This document shows positions 6,679-15,555 of a DNA stretch of 40,283 nucleotides, in pieces. The DNA is from Firmicutes bacterium TM09-10 (GTDB lineage Bacteria > Bacillota > Clostridia > Lachnospirales > Lachnospiraceae), in contig QUKC01000023.1 of the NCBI GenBank assembly GCA_003481005.1, positions 1-40,283 on the forward strand, read 5' to 3'. A model generated the notes under the pieces. The model did no database searches and was not told where the DNA came from. It saw only the letters and a program-made list of their open reading frames with translations. A program made the position numbers and the translations under genes. Within the stretch, counting starts at the first letter, position 1. Each line of letters starts with the position of its first letter.

Positions 6679-6809
6679 TTGACAGCGCCTGCAGGAAAGC
6701 GATGGCTCAAATACATGACCGCCGATACGATGCATACCTGCGCAATGAGGGGCGAATTGTCAGATCCTAAAACCGCCCGATCCGGTGAAAATCAGACGAA
6801 AATAGAGAG

Positions 6810-6853
6810 CGCCCGCTTATGCTGTGTTTTTCACAGAATAAGCGGGCGTTTTT
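6810..6853 (+). terminator. strong Rho-independent terminator between convergent genes
   Basis: CGCCCGCTTAT (6810-6820) pairs with ATAAGCGGGCG (6838-6848), with an inner CTGTG/CACAG, followed by TTTTT. On the minus strand the T run is poorer, so it mainly serves the plus-strand gene. The remaining bases 6679-6809 show nothing I can name. Confidence 0.9.
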
Positions 6854-6909
6854 GAAATGTCGCTGTCGCAGCGTAAGGCAGCGATTCAAAAGCTGTTTTC
6901 CAAAGGACC

Positions 6910-8658
6910 TCAATCCCTGTAAAGAACCGGGCTGACGCAGAGCAGTCCTTCGATTGCAGGAAGCGCGTCGATTTCTTTCAGCTGCCCGGCAGCAGAGCTG
7001 GCATCCGAAGTATTGCTGCAGGATGTCGAAGCTGCGGCAGCGTTGACGCAGGAATCCGAGGCAACTTCGTACAGAAGCGGAATGATCGGATCGGTTCCGG
7101 AGAGCTGGTTGAGGGAAACGCGTACCGGTTTGTCGAGGGAAACGCTCGTTGTGAATGTTTTGTCTTTTCCTTTTAAAACGACCTGAGCTGTTTTTGGAAC
7201 AGCAAATCCGGTCTTGTGGGCATCTGTAAACGTCAGAAGCAATTCGTTTGTTTCCGGGAGAACCTCCGTCAGCAGCAGAGCGCCTTTGGAAACCCAGGTG
7301 CGGTGCGTGTGAATGGCGGTATCGAGCTCGGAAGCGATGTTGTCGCCGCTTTTGCCTTCGATGTAGGTTGCATAGCAGCCTGCCAGCTTCGCACGGTTGT
7401 GTAAGTCCATGCCGCTGGTCGCGGTGATTTGATAGCCTGAAAAAATCAGGGACATCCAGAGATTCGTGCCGCGTTCGTTTACTTCGTGGAGCGATTCCGG
7501 ATTGTTGAAAATCTCGATAAAGTCAACCTTTGAGTAGTCCGAGACGGTCATTTCAAAGCGGCAGCCGCGGGCAAAAGGATCGCCATAGGAAAACGGATGC
7601 GCGATGCCGACGAGCGCGCCTTTTTCGCGGGCAGCTTCGAACAACAGCTCGGGACGGTGCTGGTCGATCGAGTTCCAGGGAACATATTTTGCGAGGTTTA
7701 AGCAGAGGATATGCCCGAAATAAGTCGTATATTCCATGCCGCGGATCAGGCTGATCGGATAATGCTTTTCTTCCAGCAGCTGTTCGATCTTTTTCTGACC
7801 GGAGGTGGTGTTGTGGTCGGTGATGGCGAACGCATCGACATGGTCGGCTGCCAGATATTCCGTCAGCTCCTGACAGGTTAAGCTGCCGTCGGATTCGACC
7901 GTGTGGTTGTGCAGCTCAAGGCGTTTGAAGCGGGTGGATGCAGTGACGGTATTACCAGCAGAAGAACTGCCGGTGGTGCTCGAATCGCCAGCCGTGGCAG
8001 CAGAGCCAGCGCCGGAGACGCCCGAACTGCCAGCCGTGGCAACAGCGGAGGCAGGAGCACTCTCAGCTTCGCACGAGTTGTCAGCGCTCCCGGCAGCATT
8101 CGAAGCCCCCGCATTTCCCGCTGCAGTCTTTACCGTATCCATTAGATTAAAGTTCGGTGCGATTACACCCTGTCCGACCGGATGTCCGGAAACGGTCAGC
8201 GTGTACTGCGTGTTGTCCAGCAGCACGTTAAAAACAAGGACGGTCACTTTTAAAACGCCGGAAAAGGTGTCCTGTGCCAGACAGCCGTCGCTTGTGAATT
8301 CTTTTGTGTATAACATGTGGCGGTCCGTCAGCTGGCGGTGGATGCAGCCGATGAAATTGTCGTTTAATTCCGCCATTGTGTGAATTTCTGTTTTCATTTC
8401 GTGCAGAATGGTCTGCCTGAACTCCTCGGCGGGATAGGTCGGGGCGTTGTATTTTGCAGTGCAGAGCGTCTGAAGTCTGTCAATGAGCTCAGGCGTAACG
8501 TCACTTTCACTGTAGAGCCGCTTGTCAAAGCTAAAATGAATGTCCAGCTCGTCATAGACCTGATCGAGGCTGATGGTGTAGGTGATCTGTCCTACAAAGC
8601 CTGCGTCCAGCATGCCGCCGACGCGGTAAATTTGTTGATAATTCTGATCGGTTGTCAT
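6910..8658 (-). CDS. PHP-domain metal-dependent phosphoesterase with Ala/Ser/Gly-rich linker
   Basis: The protein has 582 residues. Residues 1-175 are an N-terminal region of unknown fold; 177-241 are a low-complexity linker made mostly of Ala, Ser, Gly and Thr; 245-460 are a PHP domain of the CehA/McbA type. Its metal ligands are visible: H250 and H252 (ELHNHTVESDGS), D281-H282 (ITDHN), H316 (FGHIL), H354 (IAHPFS) and D418-H420 (GMDLHN). A second Ala/Ser-rich insertion lies at about 537-557 in the C-terminal region. PHP proteins hydrolyse phosphoesters, or in CehA an aryl carbamate or ester; the substrate is unknown here. No signal peptide or TM is seen. GGAGAGG precedes the ATG. It lies 73 bases behind the glycosidase gene on the same strand and is probably co-transcribed from 9872. 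Confidence 0.85.
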   Translation of the reverse strand: MTTDQNYQQIYRVGGMLDAGFVGQITYTISLDQVYDELDIHFSFDKRLYSESDVTPELIDRLQTLCTAKYNAPTYPAEEFRQTILHEMKTEIHTMAELNDNFIGCIHRQLTDRHMLYTKEFTSDGCLAQDTFSGVLKVTVLVFNVLLDNTQYTLTVSGHPVGQGVIAPNFNLMDTVKTAAGNAGASNAAGSADNSCEAESAPASAVATAGSSGVSGAGSAATAGDSSTTGSSSAGNTVTASTRFKRLELHNHTVESDGSLTCQELTEYLAADHVDAFAITDHNTTSGQKKIEQLLEEKHYPISLIRGMEYTTYFGHILCLNLAKYVPWNSIDQHRPELLFEAAREKGALVGIAHPFSYGDPFARGCRFEMTVSDYSKVDFIEIFNNPESLHEVNERGTNLWMSLIFSGYQITATSGMDLHNRAKLAGCYATYIEGKSGDNIASELDTAIHTHRTWVSKGALLLTEVLPETNELLLTFTDAHKTGFAVPKTAQVVLKGKDKTFTTSVSLDKPVRVSLNQLSGTDPIIPLLYEVASDSCVNAAAASTSCSNTSDASSAAGQLKEIDALPAIEGLLCVSPVLYRD

Positions 8659-8731
8659 ACGTTCCTCTCCAAAAGGTATAGTTGCAGTCAGACGCTTCCA
8701 AGACAGATGCGGAAGCGTGTCAGCTCGGCGC

Positions 8732-9787
8732 TTAGCGCAGCGGAATCACCATGTTCCAGGTTCTGGAAAACTGGTAGGGTGCAGGACCTTCCCCGGTTGC
8801 CAGAAACAGATGCGTGGGATGGTTATTTTCATCAAGCAAAAAGTAAGGGCGTTCGCAGTTTGCCTGATCGGACTGTCTGCCATCGGACCAGGTAACATGG
8901 CGGGAGTAAACGACAGGATTTTCGGCGAATTCCCAGTGAATGCAGTCGGCGCTTTCAGCGTACAGGCCTGCACCCCAGATGCCGCTGATGCCGGGACCTC
9001 CGTTTTTGAAGTCGTCTTTGATCAGCAGGCGGAATTTTCCGTCCTCGTACCACAGGTACGGATCTTCCAGATGGATGTTCGGGTCCTCGAAATTAAAGAT
9101 CGGGTCGTCCAAAATCCGTTCAAAGGGACCATCCGGGCGGGGCGCTTTTGCGACACCGATTTTTAACGGACCGTCTGCGAAGGAACGCGATTTGTAAAGC
9201 ATGTAGGTCGTTCCGTCGGGCTGGATTGCGACGGCAGGATTGGTCGTTGCAGTGCAATCCCAGTGGGAGCAGTCTCTGGGAGAAATCAGCGGCTCATCGC
9301 ACCGCGTCCATGGACCAAAAACAGACGGTGCGATTGCAAGACCGATTCGTTTGCGGTTCCAGACCTCGGTAAAACGCGAGCTGTCCACCTCGTCACCGGG
9401 ACCGGGAATCGGACCGCCGAAGGTCGTTCCCATATAATAAAGGTAGTAGGTTTGATTCCATTTACGGATGTACGGATTGTGCACGTTCATGCCGTCAAAA
9501 AAAGTGCGTCCCCGGCGTCCGAGCACGACCTCCTGAAAGGTATAGGGACCTTCCGGATTTTTGCTGGAAGCCCGGACGATTTCGCAGTTAAACAGCCAGT
9601 TTGCACCAAAGCCGAGATCTTTCGGCCAACGGGACGCAAACATGTGATAGGCTCCGTCTTCCCCCTGTACGACGGAGCCGCACCAGATCCAATAGTCCGG
9701 GTCGGAATAACCGCCGCCGACCGGAGCCGGCAAAAGCGCGTTCTGATAAGGATTCTGTACCATATTCTTTTTTATAAAACCTCCCAT
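8732..9787 (-). CDS. five-bladed beta-propeller glycoside hydrolase-like protein
   Basis: The protein has 351 residues with repeated blade-like motifs: SDPDYWIWCGSVV, YHMFASRWP, NPEGPYTFQEVV, NVHNPYIRKWNQTYYLYYMG, GLAIAPSVFGPWTR, TTNPAVAIQPDGTTYMLYKS, GVAKAPRPDGPFER and EDPYLWYEDGKFRLLIKDD. This pattern (xSxxPxGPW, DPxxW, Asp-rich blades) is that of GH43/GH117-like inverting glycosidases and related glycan phosphorylases. It lacks a signal peptide, so it acts on sugar already inside the cell. The start is uncertain: ATG 9787 has no site of its own, while the GGGAGG just inside it would serve the ATG at 9763, though at a long spacing. It is the first gene of a two-gene minus-strand operon with the PHP gene, divergent from the kinase operon. 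The family is likely; the exact substrate is not assignable. Confidence 0.8.
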   Translation of the reverse strand: MGGFIKKNMVQNPYQNALLPAPVGGGYSDPDYWIWCGSVVQGEDGAYHMFASRWPKDLGFGANWLFNCEIVRASSKNPEGPYTFQEVVLGRRGRTFFDGMNVHNPYIRKWNQTYYLYYMGTTFGGPIPGPGDEVDSSRFTEVWNRKRIGLAIAPSVFGPWTRCDEPLISPRDCSHWDCTATTNPAVAIQPDGTTYMLYKSRSFADGPLKIGVAKAPRPDGPFERILDDPIFNFEDPNIHLEDPYLWYEDGKFRLLIKDDFKNGGPGISGIWGAGLYAESADCIHWEFAENPVVYSRHVTWSDGRQSDQANCERPYFLLDENNHPTHLFLATGEGPAPYQFSRTWNMVIPLR

Positions 9788-9843
9788 TGAAATTCTGAAT
9801 AATCTGTCCGGGTTTGACAGAAGTTTGAACCCGGCTTTTCTTT

Positions 9844-9872
9844 AGCGTATAGAGAATTTTTGGAAAAGTCAA
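9844..9872 (-). promoter_or_regulatory. promoter of the glycosidase-PHP operon
   Basis: On the minus strand TTGACT (9867-9872) and TACGCT (9844-9849) are 17 bases apart. The leader contains an inverted repeat CCGGGTT/AACCCGG at 9808-9834. Confidence 0.65.
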
Positions 9873-9896
9873 GAGATTGTCTGCCCTGAGATGCTT

Positions 9897-9925
9897 TTGA
9901 TTTTTCCGGTGCTTTATGGTATGCT
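9897..9925 (+). promoter_or_regulatory. promoter of the kinase-GH4 operon
   Basis: TTGATT (9897-9902), a 17-base spacer and TATGCT (9920-9925). It is divergent from the promoter at 9844-9872, with 24 bases between the two -35 boxes. Confidence 0.65.
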
Positions 9926-9958
9926 GAAAAAGAATGAAAAATAGAGATGGAGGGGACT

Positions 9959-10909
9959 ATGAAGGGGAAAAAATGGGACGTCTATGTTTACGGCGATGTA
10001 AATATAGACCTTGTTGTTCCGGACGTTTCCAGTCTGCCCAAGCCCGGGCAGGAGGATGAAGTGCCGGTTATGGATACCTATGTAGGCGGCGGCGCGGCGC
10101 TGTTTGCGCTCGGCATTGGAAAGCTCGGTCTGCATCCGGTATTTCAGGGAGAGGTCGGGGACGACTGCTACGGGGAGCTGATCCGCAGGGAATTTGCCGC
10201 AAAAAATATCGATGACAGTCTGCTTGGGACGAGCAGGACAGAAAAAACCGGTATTTCGATCAGTTTTACCAATGAAAAGGATCGGTCGTTTCTGACGTAT
10301 CGCGGCACGAACGCGGGAATTTCCATCGACAAGGTGGATATCGAGGGCGTGAAAAACGCTTCGCATATCCATATGACAGGATACGAGGGAAGCAAAAACC
10401 ACGCGGCGTATCTTTCTTTGTTAAAACGCGTCAAAGTAGAGACAGAGGCGACTGTCTCGTTCGATCTGGGCTGGGATCCAACCGGGGAATGGAATCCTCA
10501 GATCAAGGAGCTGTTTCCGTATATCGACGTGCTGTTCATGAACGAGACGGAAGCGATTCACTATGGCAGGACGAAGACCGCACAGGAAGCGGCACGGGAG
10601 TTTGCGAAGGGGTGCGACAGGGTGGTCATCAAGCTTGGCAGCAGCGGTTCCTTTGCGATTGAAAACGGAAAAGAGGTCTTTCTCCCGGCGTACCGGGTAA
10701 AGGCTGTGGATACGACTGGCGCAGGGGATTCGTTTAATGCCGGTTTCGTATATGGATTTCTGACCGGAAAAAGTCTGGAAGAATGTCTGGCATGCGGCAA
10801 TGCCTGCGGTGCGCTGAATGTAACGGCATACGGCGGCAACACCGGCTTTCCGGACGAAAAAAGACTGATCGAATTTATGGAAGAACAGAAAGGGGAAGAA
10901 AACAAATGA
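9959..10909 (+). CDS. PfkB-family carbohydrate kinase
   Basis: The protein has 316 residues, normal for the ribokinase/PfkB family. Signature 1 is seen at residues 43-57 (GGGAALFALGIGKLG) and signature 2 at 251-264 (DTTGAGDSFNAGF), with D257 as the catalytic base and the GAG anion hole before it. NETE at 195-198 is the usual Mg-binding motif. It should transfer phosphate from ATP to a sugar or sugar-like alcohol in the cytoplasm. The start is ATG 9959 because GGAGG stands 5 bases before it; the in-frame ATG at 9947 lies upstream of that site. The stop overlaps the GH4 start by four bases (ATGA), so the two are translationally coupled. The pairing suggests that kinase and phospho-glycosidase work on the same route; the substrate is unknown. 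Confidence 0.92.
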   Translation: MKGKKWDVYVYGDVNIDLVVPDVSSLPKPGQEDEVPVMDTYVGGGAALFALGIGKLGLHPVFQGEVGDDCYGELIRREFAAKNIDDSLLGTSRTEKTGISISFTNEKDRSFLTYRGTNAGISIDKVDIEGVKNASHIHMTGYEGSKNHAAYLSLLKRVKVETEATVSFDLGWDPTGEWNPQIKELFPYIDVLFMNETEAIHYGRTKTAQEAAREFAKGCDRVVIKLGSSGSFAIENGKEVFLPAYRVKAVDTTGAGDSFNAGFVYGFLTGKSLEECLACGNACGALNVTAYGGNTGFPDEKRLIEFMEEQKGEENK

Positions 10910-12270
10910 AAATTGCAGTAATCGGTGGGGCAGGCGTCAGAACCGTCATTTTTATCAACGGCCTGTTGGCAAGATACAAAGCACTTCATATCGATGAAGT
11001 GGCACTTTATGATATCAATCAGGAAAAACAGCAGATTATCACAAAGCTGTGCCGCCATGTGGTAAACAGAAATCATGAGGAGCTTGCAGTAACGGAATCT
11101 GCAGACGTCAGAGAAGTGCTGCAGGGAGCAGATTATGTGGTAACAACGCTGAGAGTCGGCGGCGACCATTCCCGTGTGATGGATGAGACAATCGCTTTAA
11201 ACGCAGGTGTAATCGGCCAGGAAACGACCGGTGTCGGCGGTTTTTCCATGGCAGTGAGGACGATTCCGGTGCTGCTTGAGTACTGTAAGTTAATCGACGA
11301 AATTGCTCCGAATGCCTGGATTTTCAACTTTACCAATCCGTCCGGTCTGGTGACACAGGCACTTAAGAGTGCAGGCTATGAAAAAGTGATCGGCATCTGC
11401 GATGCGCCAAGCAGCACGAAGTTCAGGATGGCTGCAAAGCTTGGCGTGGAGGAAAAAGATCTGTATGTGGAATTCTTCGGTTTAAATCACCTTTCCTGGA
11501 TTCGCAGCGTGAAGGTCAAAGGCGAGGAAATTCTGCCGAAACTTCTTGCTGACGATGAATTTTTAAAGAGCATTCAGGAATTTTCCATGTTCGATCCCGA
11601 TTTGCTCCGGATGATCGGGTTTTTGCCGAATGAATATCTCTACTATTACTATCATCGGGAAAAAGCGCTTGCCAATATTTTAAAGTCCGGTGCGACCAGA
11701 GGTCAGACGATCGAGCAGGTCAACAAGCAGATGATGGAAGAGTTAAAGGCGATGGATATGGATGCGGATCCGGAAGGTGCGCTGCAGATTTTCCTGTACT
11801 ACATGCAGGTTCGGGAGAATTCTTATATGAGTATTGAATCCGGTCTTGCAAAGCGCCCGCTTCTGGAAAAGGGGCAGCTGGAAGTGCCTGATGGCATGGG
11901 ATATGCAGGCGTTATGCTTGACTGCATCGAGGGACTGCAGAGTAAGGACGGACGCGATCTGGTGCTTTCCGTAGAAAATCAGGGCAGTATCCCCGGTCTT
12001 GAGGATCGTGATGTGGTGGAAGTTACCTGTCATGTGGATGAAACAGGAATTCATCCGGTGAAGGTGGAGGAAGTGCCGGAGCACTGCTATTTGCTCATGC
12101 GTATGATCAAGATGTATGAAAAGGAGACCGTGGAAGCGGTACAGGAGCAGTCCGAGGAAAAAGCGATCCAGGCGCTGATGCTGCATCCGCTGGTCAATTC
12201 CTACTCGTTGGCAAAAGAGCTGGTTGCATCTTACAGCCAGGCATACGGCGGACTGTTTCATAAAGAATAA
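10906..12270 (+). CDS. GH4-family NAD-dependent 6-phospho-glycosidase
   Basis: The protein has 454 residues, the usual GH4 length. The N-terminus MKIAVIGGAGVRT is the NAD-binding Rossmann start. NFTNPSG (141-147), C165-D166 in GICDAPSS and H195 in FGLNHLSW are the conserved metal and substrate positions. GH4 enzymes cleave phosphorylated alpha- or beta-glycosides by an oxidation-elimination route using NAD and Mn. Members with the ICDAP motif are generally annotated as 6-phospho-beta-glucosidases, but the anomer specificity cannot be read here. Such enzymes usually follow a PTS transporter; none is in this window, while a PfkB kinase is fused in translation to this gene through an ATGA overlap. 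AGGGGAAG provides the ribosome binding site. Confidence 0.9.
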   Translation: MKIAVIGGAGVRTVIFINGLLARYKALHIDEVALYDINQEKQQIITKLCRHVVNRNHEELAVTESADVREVLQGADYVVTTLRVGGDHSRVMDETIALNAGVIGQETTGVGGFSMAVRTIPVLLEYCKLIDEIAPNAWIFNFTNPSGLVTQALKSAGYEKVIGICDAPSSTKFRMAAKLGVEEKDLYVEFFGLNHLSWIRSVKVKGEEILPKLLADDEFLKSIQEFSMFDPDLLRMIGFLPNEYLYYYYHREKALANILKSGATRGQTIEQVNKQMMEELKAMDMDADPEGALQIFLYYMQVRENSYMSIESGLAKRPLLEKGQLEVPDGMGYAGVMLDCIEGLQSKDGRDLVLSVENQGSIPGLEDRDVVEVTCHVDETGIHPVKVEEVPEHCYLLMRMIKMYEKETVEAVQEQSEEKAIQALMLHPLVNSYSLAKELVASYSQAYGGLFHKE

Positions 12271-12331
12271 GCGCCTTGGTTGAAAGAGAAGGTACTTAAG
12301 AAAGAAAACGATAAAAGAGGGACAACAAACA

Positions 12332-13702
12332 ATGAAAGTACAACACGGGATATGCCCGATCGAAGCGTGCCGGAGCATAAGGGTGACCGGAGCAGGAATC
12401 GAAAATGACTGCTGTATGACTGTTTCCCTAGAAAAAAAGAACGAAGCGGAAGGCATTCGTTCCATCCGGGAATATTTTATGGAAATCGGGATGCAGCGTA
12501 TCGGCACGGTGGATATTAATCTGGAAACAGACGGCGACAGCCAAAAAGCTGTGAAACTGACCCAAACGGTTGTAAACGCGCTGTATCAGGGCGCATATCG
12601 GTTTTCCAAAACGGCTGTTCGCAGCTGGGAAAAAGGCGCAGCATTTGCACGTCGGGACAGACTTGCAGATTTTGGAGATCTGGAGGTTTGGCTTCATGCG
12701 GATACGGATGTCCGGGATGCCCTGAAAAAGGCAATACAGTTTGCTACATGTACCGGCTATGCGCGGACGCTCGGAAATCTTCCTTACAATCTGTTAAATA
12801 TCGAAGAAATGGTGACTTATGCACAGTCTCTTTCTGAAACTTGTGGTATTCGTTTCCATGCATACCGGGAAGCAGAATTAAAAGAGCTTGGCTGCAATGC
12901 GATTCTGGCAGTCAATCAGGGCAGCAGCGAGCAGGCGGCACTGGTTGTAATGGAATATGAACCTGTTGTGGGCGCAGAGAAGACTGCACTGGTCGGCAAG
13001 GGACTGATGTTTGATGCGGGAGGTTATCATTTAAAATCCATGAAGGACATGGAGGGGATGCAGTATGATATGTGCGGTGCTGCAAATCTGATGGAAGTGA
13101 TGGAGATGGCTGCTACATCCGGAATGCAGAAAAATCTGATCGGTATCTTTCCGCTGACCGCAAATCTGATCGGTCCGAACGCGGGCAAGATGGGCGATAT
13201 TATCGAAACTTTGTCCGGAAAGACTGTTGAAATTTACAACACAGATGCGGAAGGACGCCTTGTTTTGTGCGATTCTTTGACAATGGCGCAGAAGCTCGGC
13301 GCAAAATGCGTGATTGATCTTGCGACGCTGACGTATTCCTGTCATGCGGCGCTGGGAGATTTGACGGCAGGTCTGTTTTGCAATGACGATGCGCTGTGTC
13401 ATAAGATCGAAGAAACGATGGCACAGAGCGGGGAGCGCTGCTGGCGGATGCCGTTAGATGACTGCTATCGTGGGGAAGTCCTGTGGTCTTCGATTGCGGA
13501 TCTTGCAAACTATGCACCGGGAAGACCGGGAGCCGGTCCGATTGCGGCAGCATTTCTGCACGAGTTCATTGAAGAGGGTACGCAGTGGGTGCACCTGGAT
13601 GTGGTAGGACCTGCCGTACAGAGAAAGCCCGGAAAGTATCTTGCAAAAGGCGCTACCGGGGTCTGCATGGCTGGGCTGTGCAGATTTTTGGAACAGGAAT
13701 AA
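12332..13702 (+). CDS. M17 leucyl aminopeptidase family protein
   Basis: The protein has 456 residues. The C-terminal catalytic domain is clear: K223 (VGKG), D228 (MFDAGG), K235 (GYHLK), D246 (QYDMCGAAN), and the signature NTDAEGRL at 303-310 with R309. These provide the two metal sites and the catalytic lysine and arginine of the family. It should remove N-terminal residues from peptides, or act as a Cys-Gly-type dipeptidase, in the cytoplasm as a hexamer. The N-terminal domain (1-160) is divergent and Cys-rich at 13-28. The start follows GAGGGAC. A GAAAACG half-operator lies just upstream (12304), resembling the LacI operators at 15762. An aminopeptidase in a sugar locus is unusual; a glycopeptide or amino-sugar substrate is one possibility. 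Confidence 0.9.
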   Translation: MKVQHGICPIEACRSIRVTGAGIENDCCMTVSLEKKNEAEGIRSIREYFMEIGMQRIGTVDINLETDGDSQKAVKLTQTVVNALYQGAYRFSKTAVRSWEKGAAFARRDRLADFGDLEVWLHADTDVRDALKKAIQFATCTGYARTLGNLPYNLLNIEEMVTYAQSLSETCGIRFHAYREAELKELGCNAILAVNQGSSEQAALVVMEYEPVVGAEKTALVGKGLMFDAGGYHLKSMKDMEGMQYDMCGAANLMEVMEMAATSGMQKNLIGIFPLTANLIGPNAGKMGDIIETLSGKTVEIYNTDAEGRLVLCDSLTMAQKLGAKCVIDLATLTYSCHAALGDLTAGLFCNDDALCHKIEETMAQSGERCWRMPLDDCYRGEVLWSSIADLANYAPGRPGAGPIAAAFLHEFIEEGTQWVHLDVVGPAVQRKPGKYLAKGATGVCMAGLCRFLEQE

Positions 13703-13732
13703 AAAGACACAGATAAACTGCAAAAAGACAGA

Positions 13733-13763
13733 GCCTGCGCAGCAGTTTCGCGCAGGCTTTTTT
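13733..13763 (+). terminator. terminator of the kinase-GH4-peptidase operon
   Basis: GCCTGCGC (13733-13740) and GCGCAGGC (13750-13757) form an 8-bp stem followed by six T. The next gene starts only 15 bases on, so some read-through is likely. Confidence 0.85.
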
Positions 13764-13777
13764 CAAAGAGGGGACGT

Positions 13778-15388
13778 ATGAACTTTACATTTGATCAAAA
13801 AATAGAAAAAGAGGTACTGGAAAACTATCTGTCCCGTTCTGCGACAGCAGCGGGACTGTATCAGAGCGAAACACTCTCGGATGATCTTCGTGTGATCCAA
13901 AAGCTTGGCATCAAGTTCCTTGGAAGGGCGTCCGGCATCTGGTATATGACAGAAGACGATGAGGAACATTTTGCGCGTTCAAAGAAGCTGGCGGATAAAG
14001 TGCATGAGATGGATCCCGAAATTATCCTGCAGGCCTGCGTCTTTGAAATGATTACACAGGGCATAGAACAGGTGGAAATTCCGCTGTATGTGCTGCGTGC
14101 GTTTGGGCAGAAAGAAGAAAAGCGCTGCTTTCGGCTGCAGGATACGCTCTTTTTGGAACGGCCGGACGGCTTTCTCCATGAAAACAGCAACCCGGCGAAA
14201 AACGGAGGCATTCCGGATCTTTTCCGGACAGAGGCGCAGATGTGGTTTTATTACCGCGCGACCCGCTATATCGACTGCGGCTACGAAGCGCTGCATATGG
14301 GACAGGTTCATCTTTATACGGCGAATGATTTTAGCATGAAACAGACCTGGGAGCTGTTTACAAAGATCAGGGCCTATGCAAAAGAGCATGCCAGAAGACA
14401 TCTGGTTTTAATGGATGCGCATACACACGGTGTCAATGTGGGCGGAAAGCTTTTGTTTGATTATCATGCAATGCCGTTTACCCGGGCTGCGCTTCTGGAA
14501 CGCAGGGGCACGAAGCTTGTGCTGGTGCGGGAAGGCTACAGCGAAGGCGGAGAAAATCCAAACGGCTGGAGTGCACCGGTGATGCCGTATCTGATGGAAT
14601 ATGACAACTGGGGCGGAAAGGTGGTCGGATGCCCGCAGGAGCTGACACGGGAAGAACTGGCAGGAAGCGACTGGTGGGGCTATGATCAGATCGGATGGTT
14701 TGCAAACCAGACGAAAGCAGAGCGAAACCATTTCCTGGAATATACCTATTGCTGGACGGAAATCAACAACCGCAACGCATATTTTGAAATTCCGCTGAGG
14801 CGGATGCTCAGCGATGCGGCCGTTGTGATGGACAGTGCTGCAGATGGGGAAAAGGGACTGCAGGAAACCTATCAGTTAAACAATCCGTCAAAAGACTGCC
14901 CGTTTGGTTTCGGACAGGAGGATATCGTTTCCGATCTGTGGAAAAGAGAGCATAAGCTGCGCAGGCTTGCAGGAAATCCGGAGCATTTGATAAATTTCGG
15001 TGCCGGTGAGGAATACGATCCTGAGACCGGAAGGAAGCTCCCGGAGGAAATCGTTGTATATGGCAGCTTTCAGCCGTCTGTCGGAGCAATAAAAAACGAT
15101 TCTAACAGCAGCGTGACACGAATGTATTATGTCGGTGACAATACCTGGAAGCTTTCCGTTGTGATTCCGTACGCGGGAACGTATGACTATGCGGTTTCGA
15201 CTTACGGAACATTATCGGCAACCTACTGTAAAGACCGTTTTCCGAGAAGTGGTTCCTCCAATAAGGCATATTTTACAACGCCGAAAGATAACTGTGTTGT
15301 GATGTTTGAATTCCGATTCCACAGACCTCAGGTAAAAGCTACTGTGGTATGTTGGGACGAGACTGCGAGGGAGTATATCTGTCTGTGA
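13778..15388 (+). CDS. uncharacterised 536-residue protein, glycosidase-like barrel plus C-terminal beta domain
   Basis: I do not recognise a named family. Residues 1-340 read like a TIM-barrel sugar hydrolase: alternating strands and helices such as IQKLGIKFLGRASGIWY, ILQACVFEMI, QVEIPLYVLRAFG, GYEALHMGQVHLY, HLVLMDAHTHGV and AMPFT. About residues 420-536 look like a beta-rich, possibly carbohydrate-binding domain (VYGSFQPSVGAIKND, TWKLSVVIPYAGTYDY). Candidate acidic residues are D49-E53 (TEDDEE), E178 and D217. There is no signal peptide or TM, so it is cytoplasmic like its neighbours. The start ATG follows GAGGGG. It sits between the GH4 operon and the LacI gene, which supports a role in the same sugar pathway. 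Its stop overlaps the start of a broken sensor kinase gene. Confidence 0.65.
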   Translation: MNFTFDQKIEKEVLENYLSRSATAAGLYQSETLSDDLRVIQKLGIKFLGRASGIWYMTEDDEEHFARSKKLADKVHEMDPEIILQACVFEMITQGIEQVEIPLYVLRAFGQKEEKRCFRLQDTLFLERPDGFLHENSNPAKNGGIPDLFRTEAQMWFYYRATRYIDCGYEALHMGQVHLYTANDFSMKQTWELFTKIRAYAKEHARRHLVLMDAHTHGVNVGGKLLFDYHAMPFTRAALLERRGTKLVLVREGYSEGGENPNGWSAPVMPYLMEYDNWGGKVVGCPQELTREELAGSDWWGYDQIGWFANQTKAERNHFLEYTYCWTEINNRNAYFEIPLRRMLSDAAVVMDSAADGEKGLQETYQLNNPSKDCPFGFGQEDIVSDLWKREHKLRRLAGNPEHLINFGAGEEYDPETGRKLPEEIVVYGSFQPSVGAIKNDSNSSVTRMYYVGDNTWKLSVVIPYAGTYDYAVSTYGTLSATYCKDRFPRSGSSNKAYFTTPKDNCVVMFEFRFHRPQVKATVVCWDETAREYICL

Positions 15389-15555
15389 AATTTCGAAAGC
15401 TGTACGAACATCCTATTTTTATCCAGCTCGTTGGATTTGCGGTTCTGATCGGTATCGTTCCGCTCATTTTAATCAGTGTATTTGTATTTTATAAAATGGC
15501 GGATATGGCGCGGGAAGGCTGGTTTCAGAAGAATATCTGGCCAAGACAAAGATGA
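15385..15555 (+). pseudogene. N-terminal remnant of a YesM-type sensor histidine kinase
   Basis: GTG 15385 overlaps the previous stop. The frame gives KFRKLYEHPIFIQLVGFAVLI and on to VFVFYKMADMAREG, a basic start followed by one TM helix (about residues 13-36), which is how membrane sensor kinases of this type begin. After 45 residues it runs into sequence that belongs to another gene in a different frame, and it stops at 15555. The sensor, HAMP and kinase domains are gone. Confidence 0.6.

Noticed and set aside
9808..9834. CCGGGTT/AACCCGG hairpin followed by T residues on the plus strand, as a terminator
   Set aside because: No plus-strand gene ends before it. It lies in the leader of the minus-strand glycosidase gene, where it may be an operator or a chance stem.
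11743..12507. A 254-codon open frame on the minus strand
   Set aside because: It covers the end of the GH4 gene and the start of the peptidase gene in antisense, including their ribosome binding sites. The product is rich in His, Phe and Arg, as shadows commonly are.
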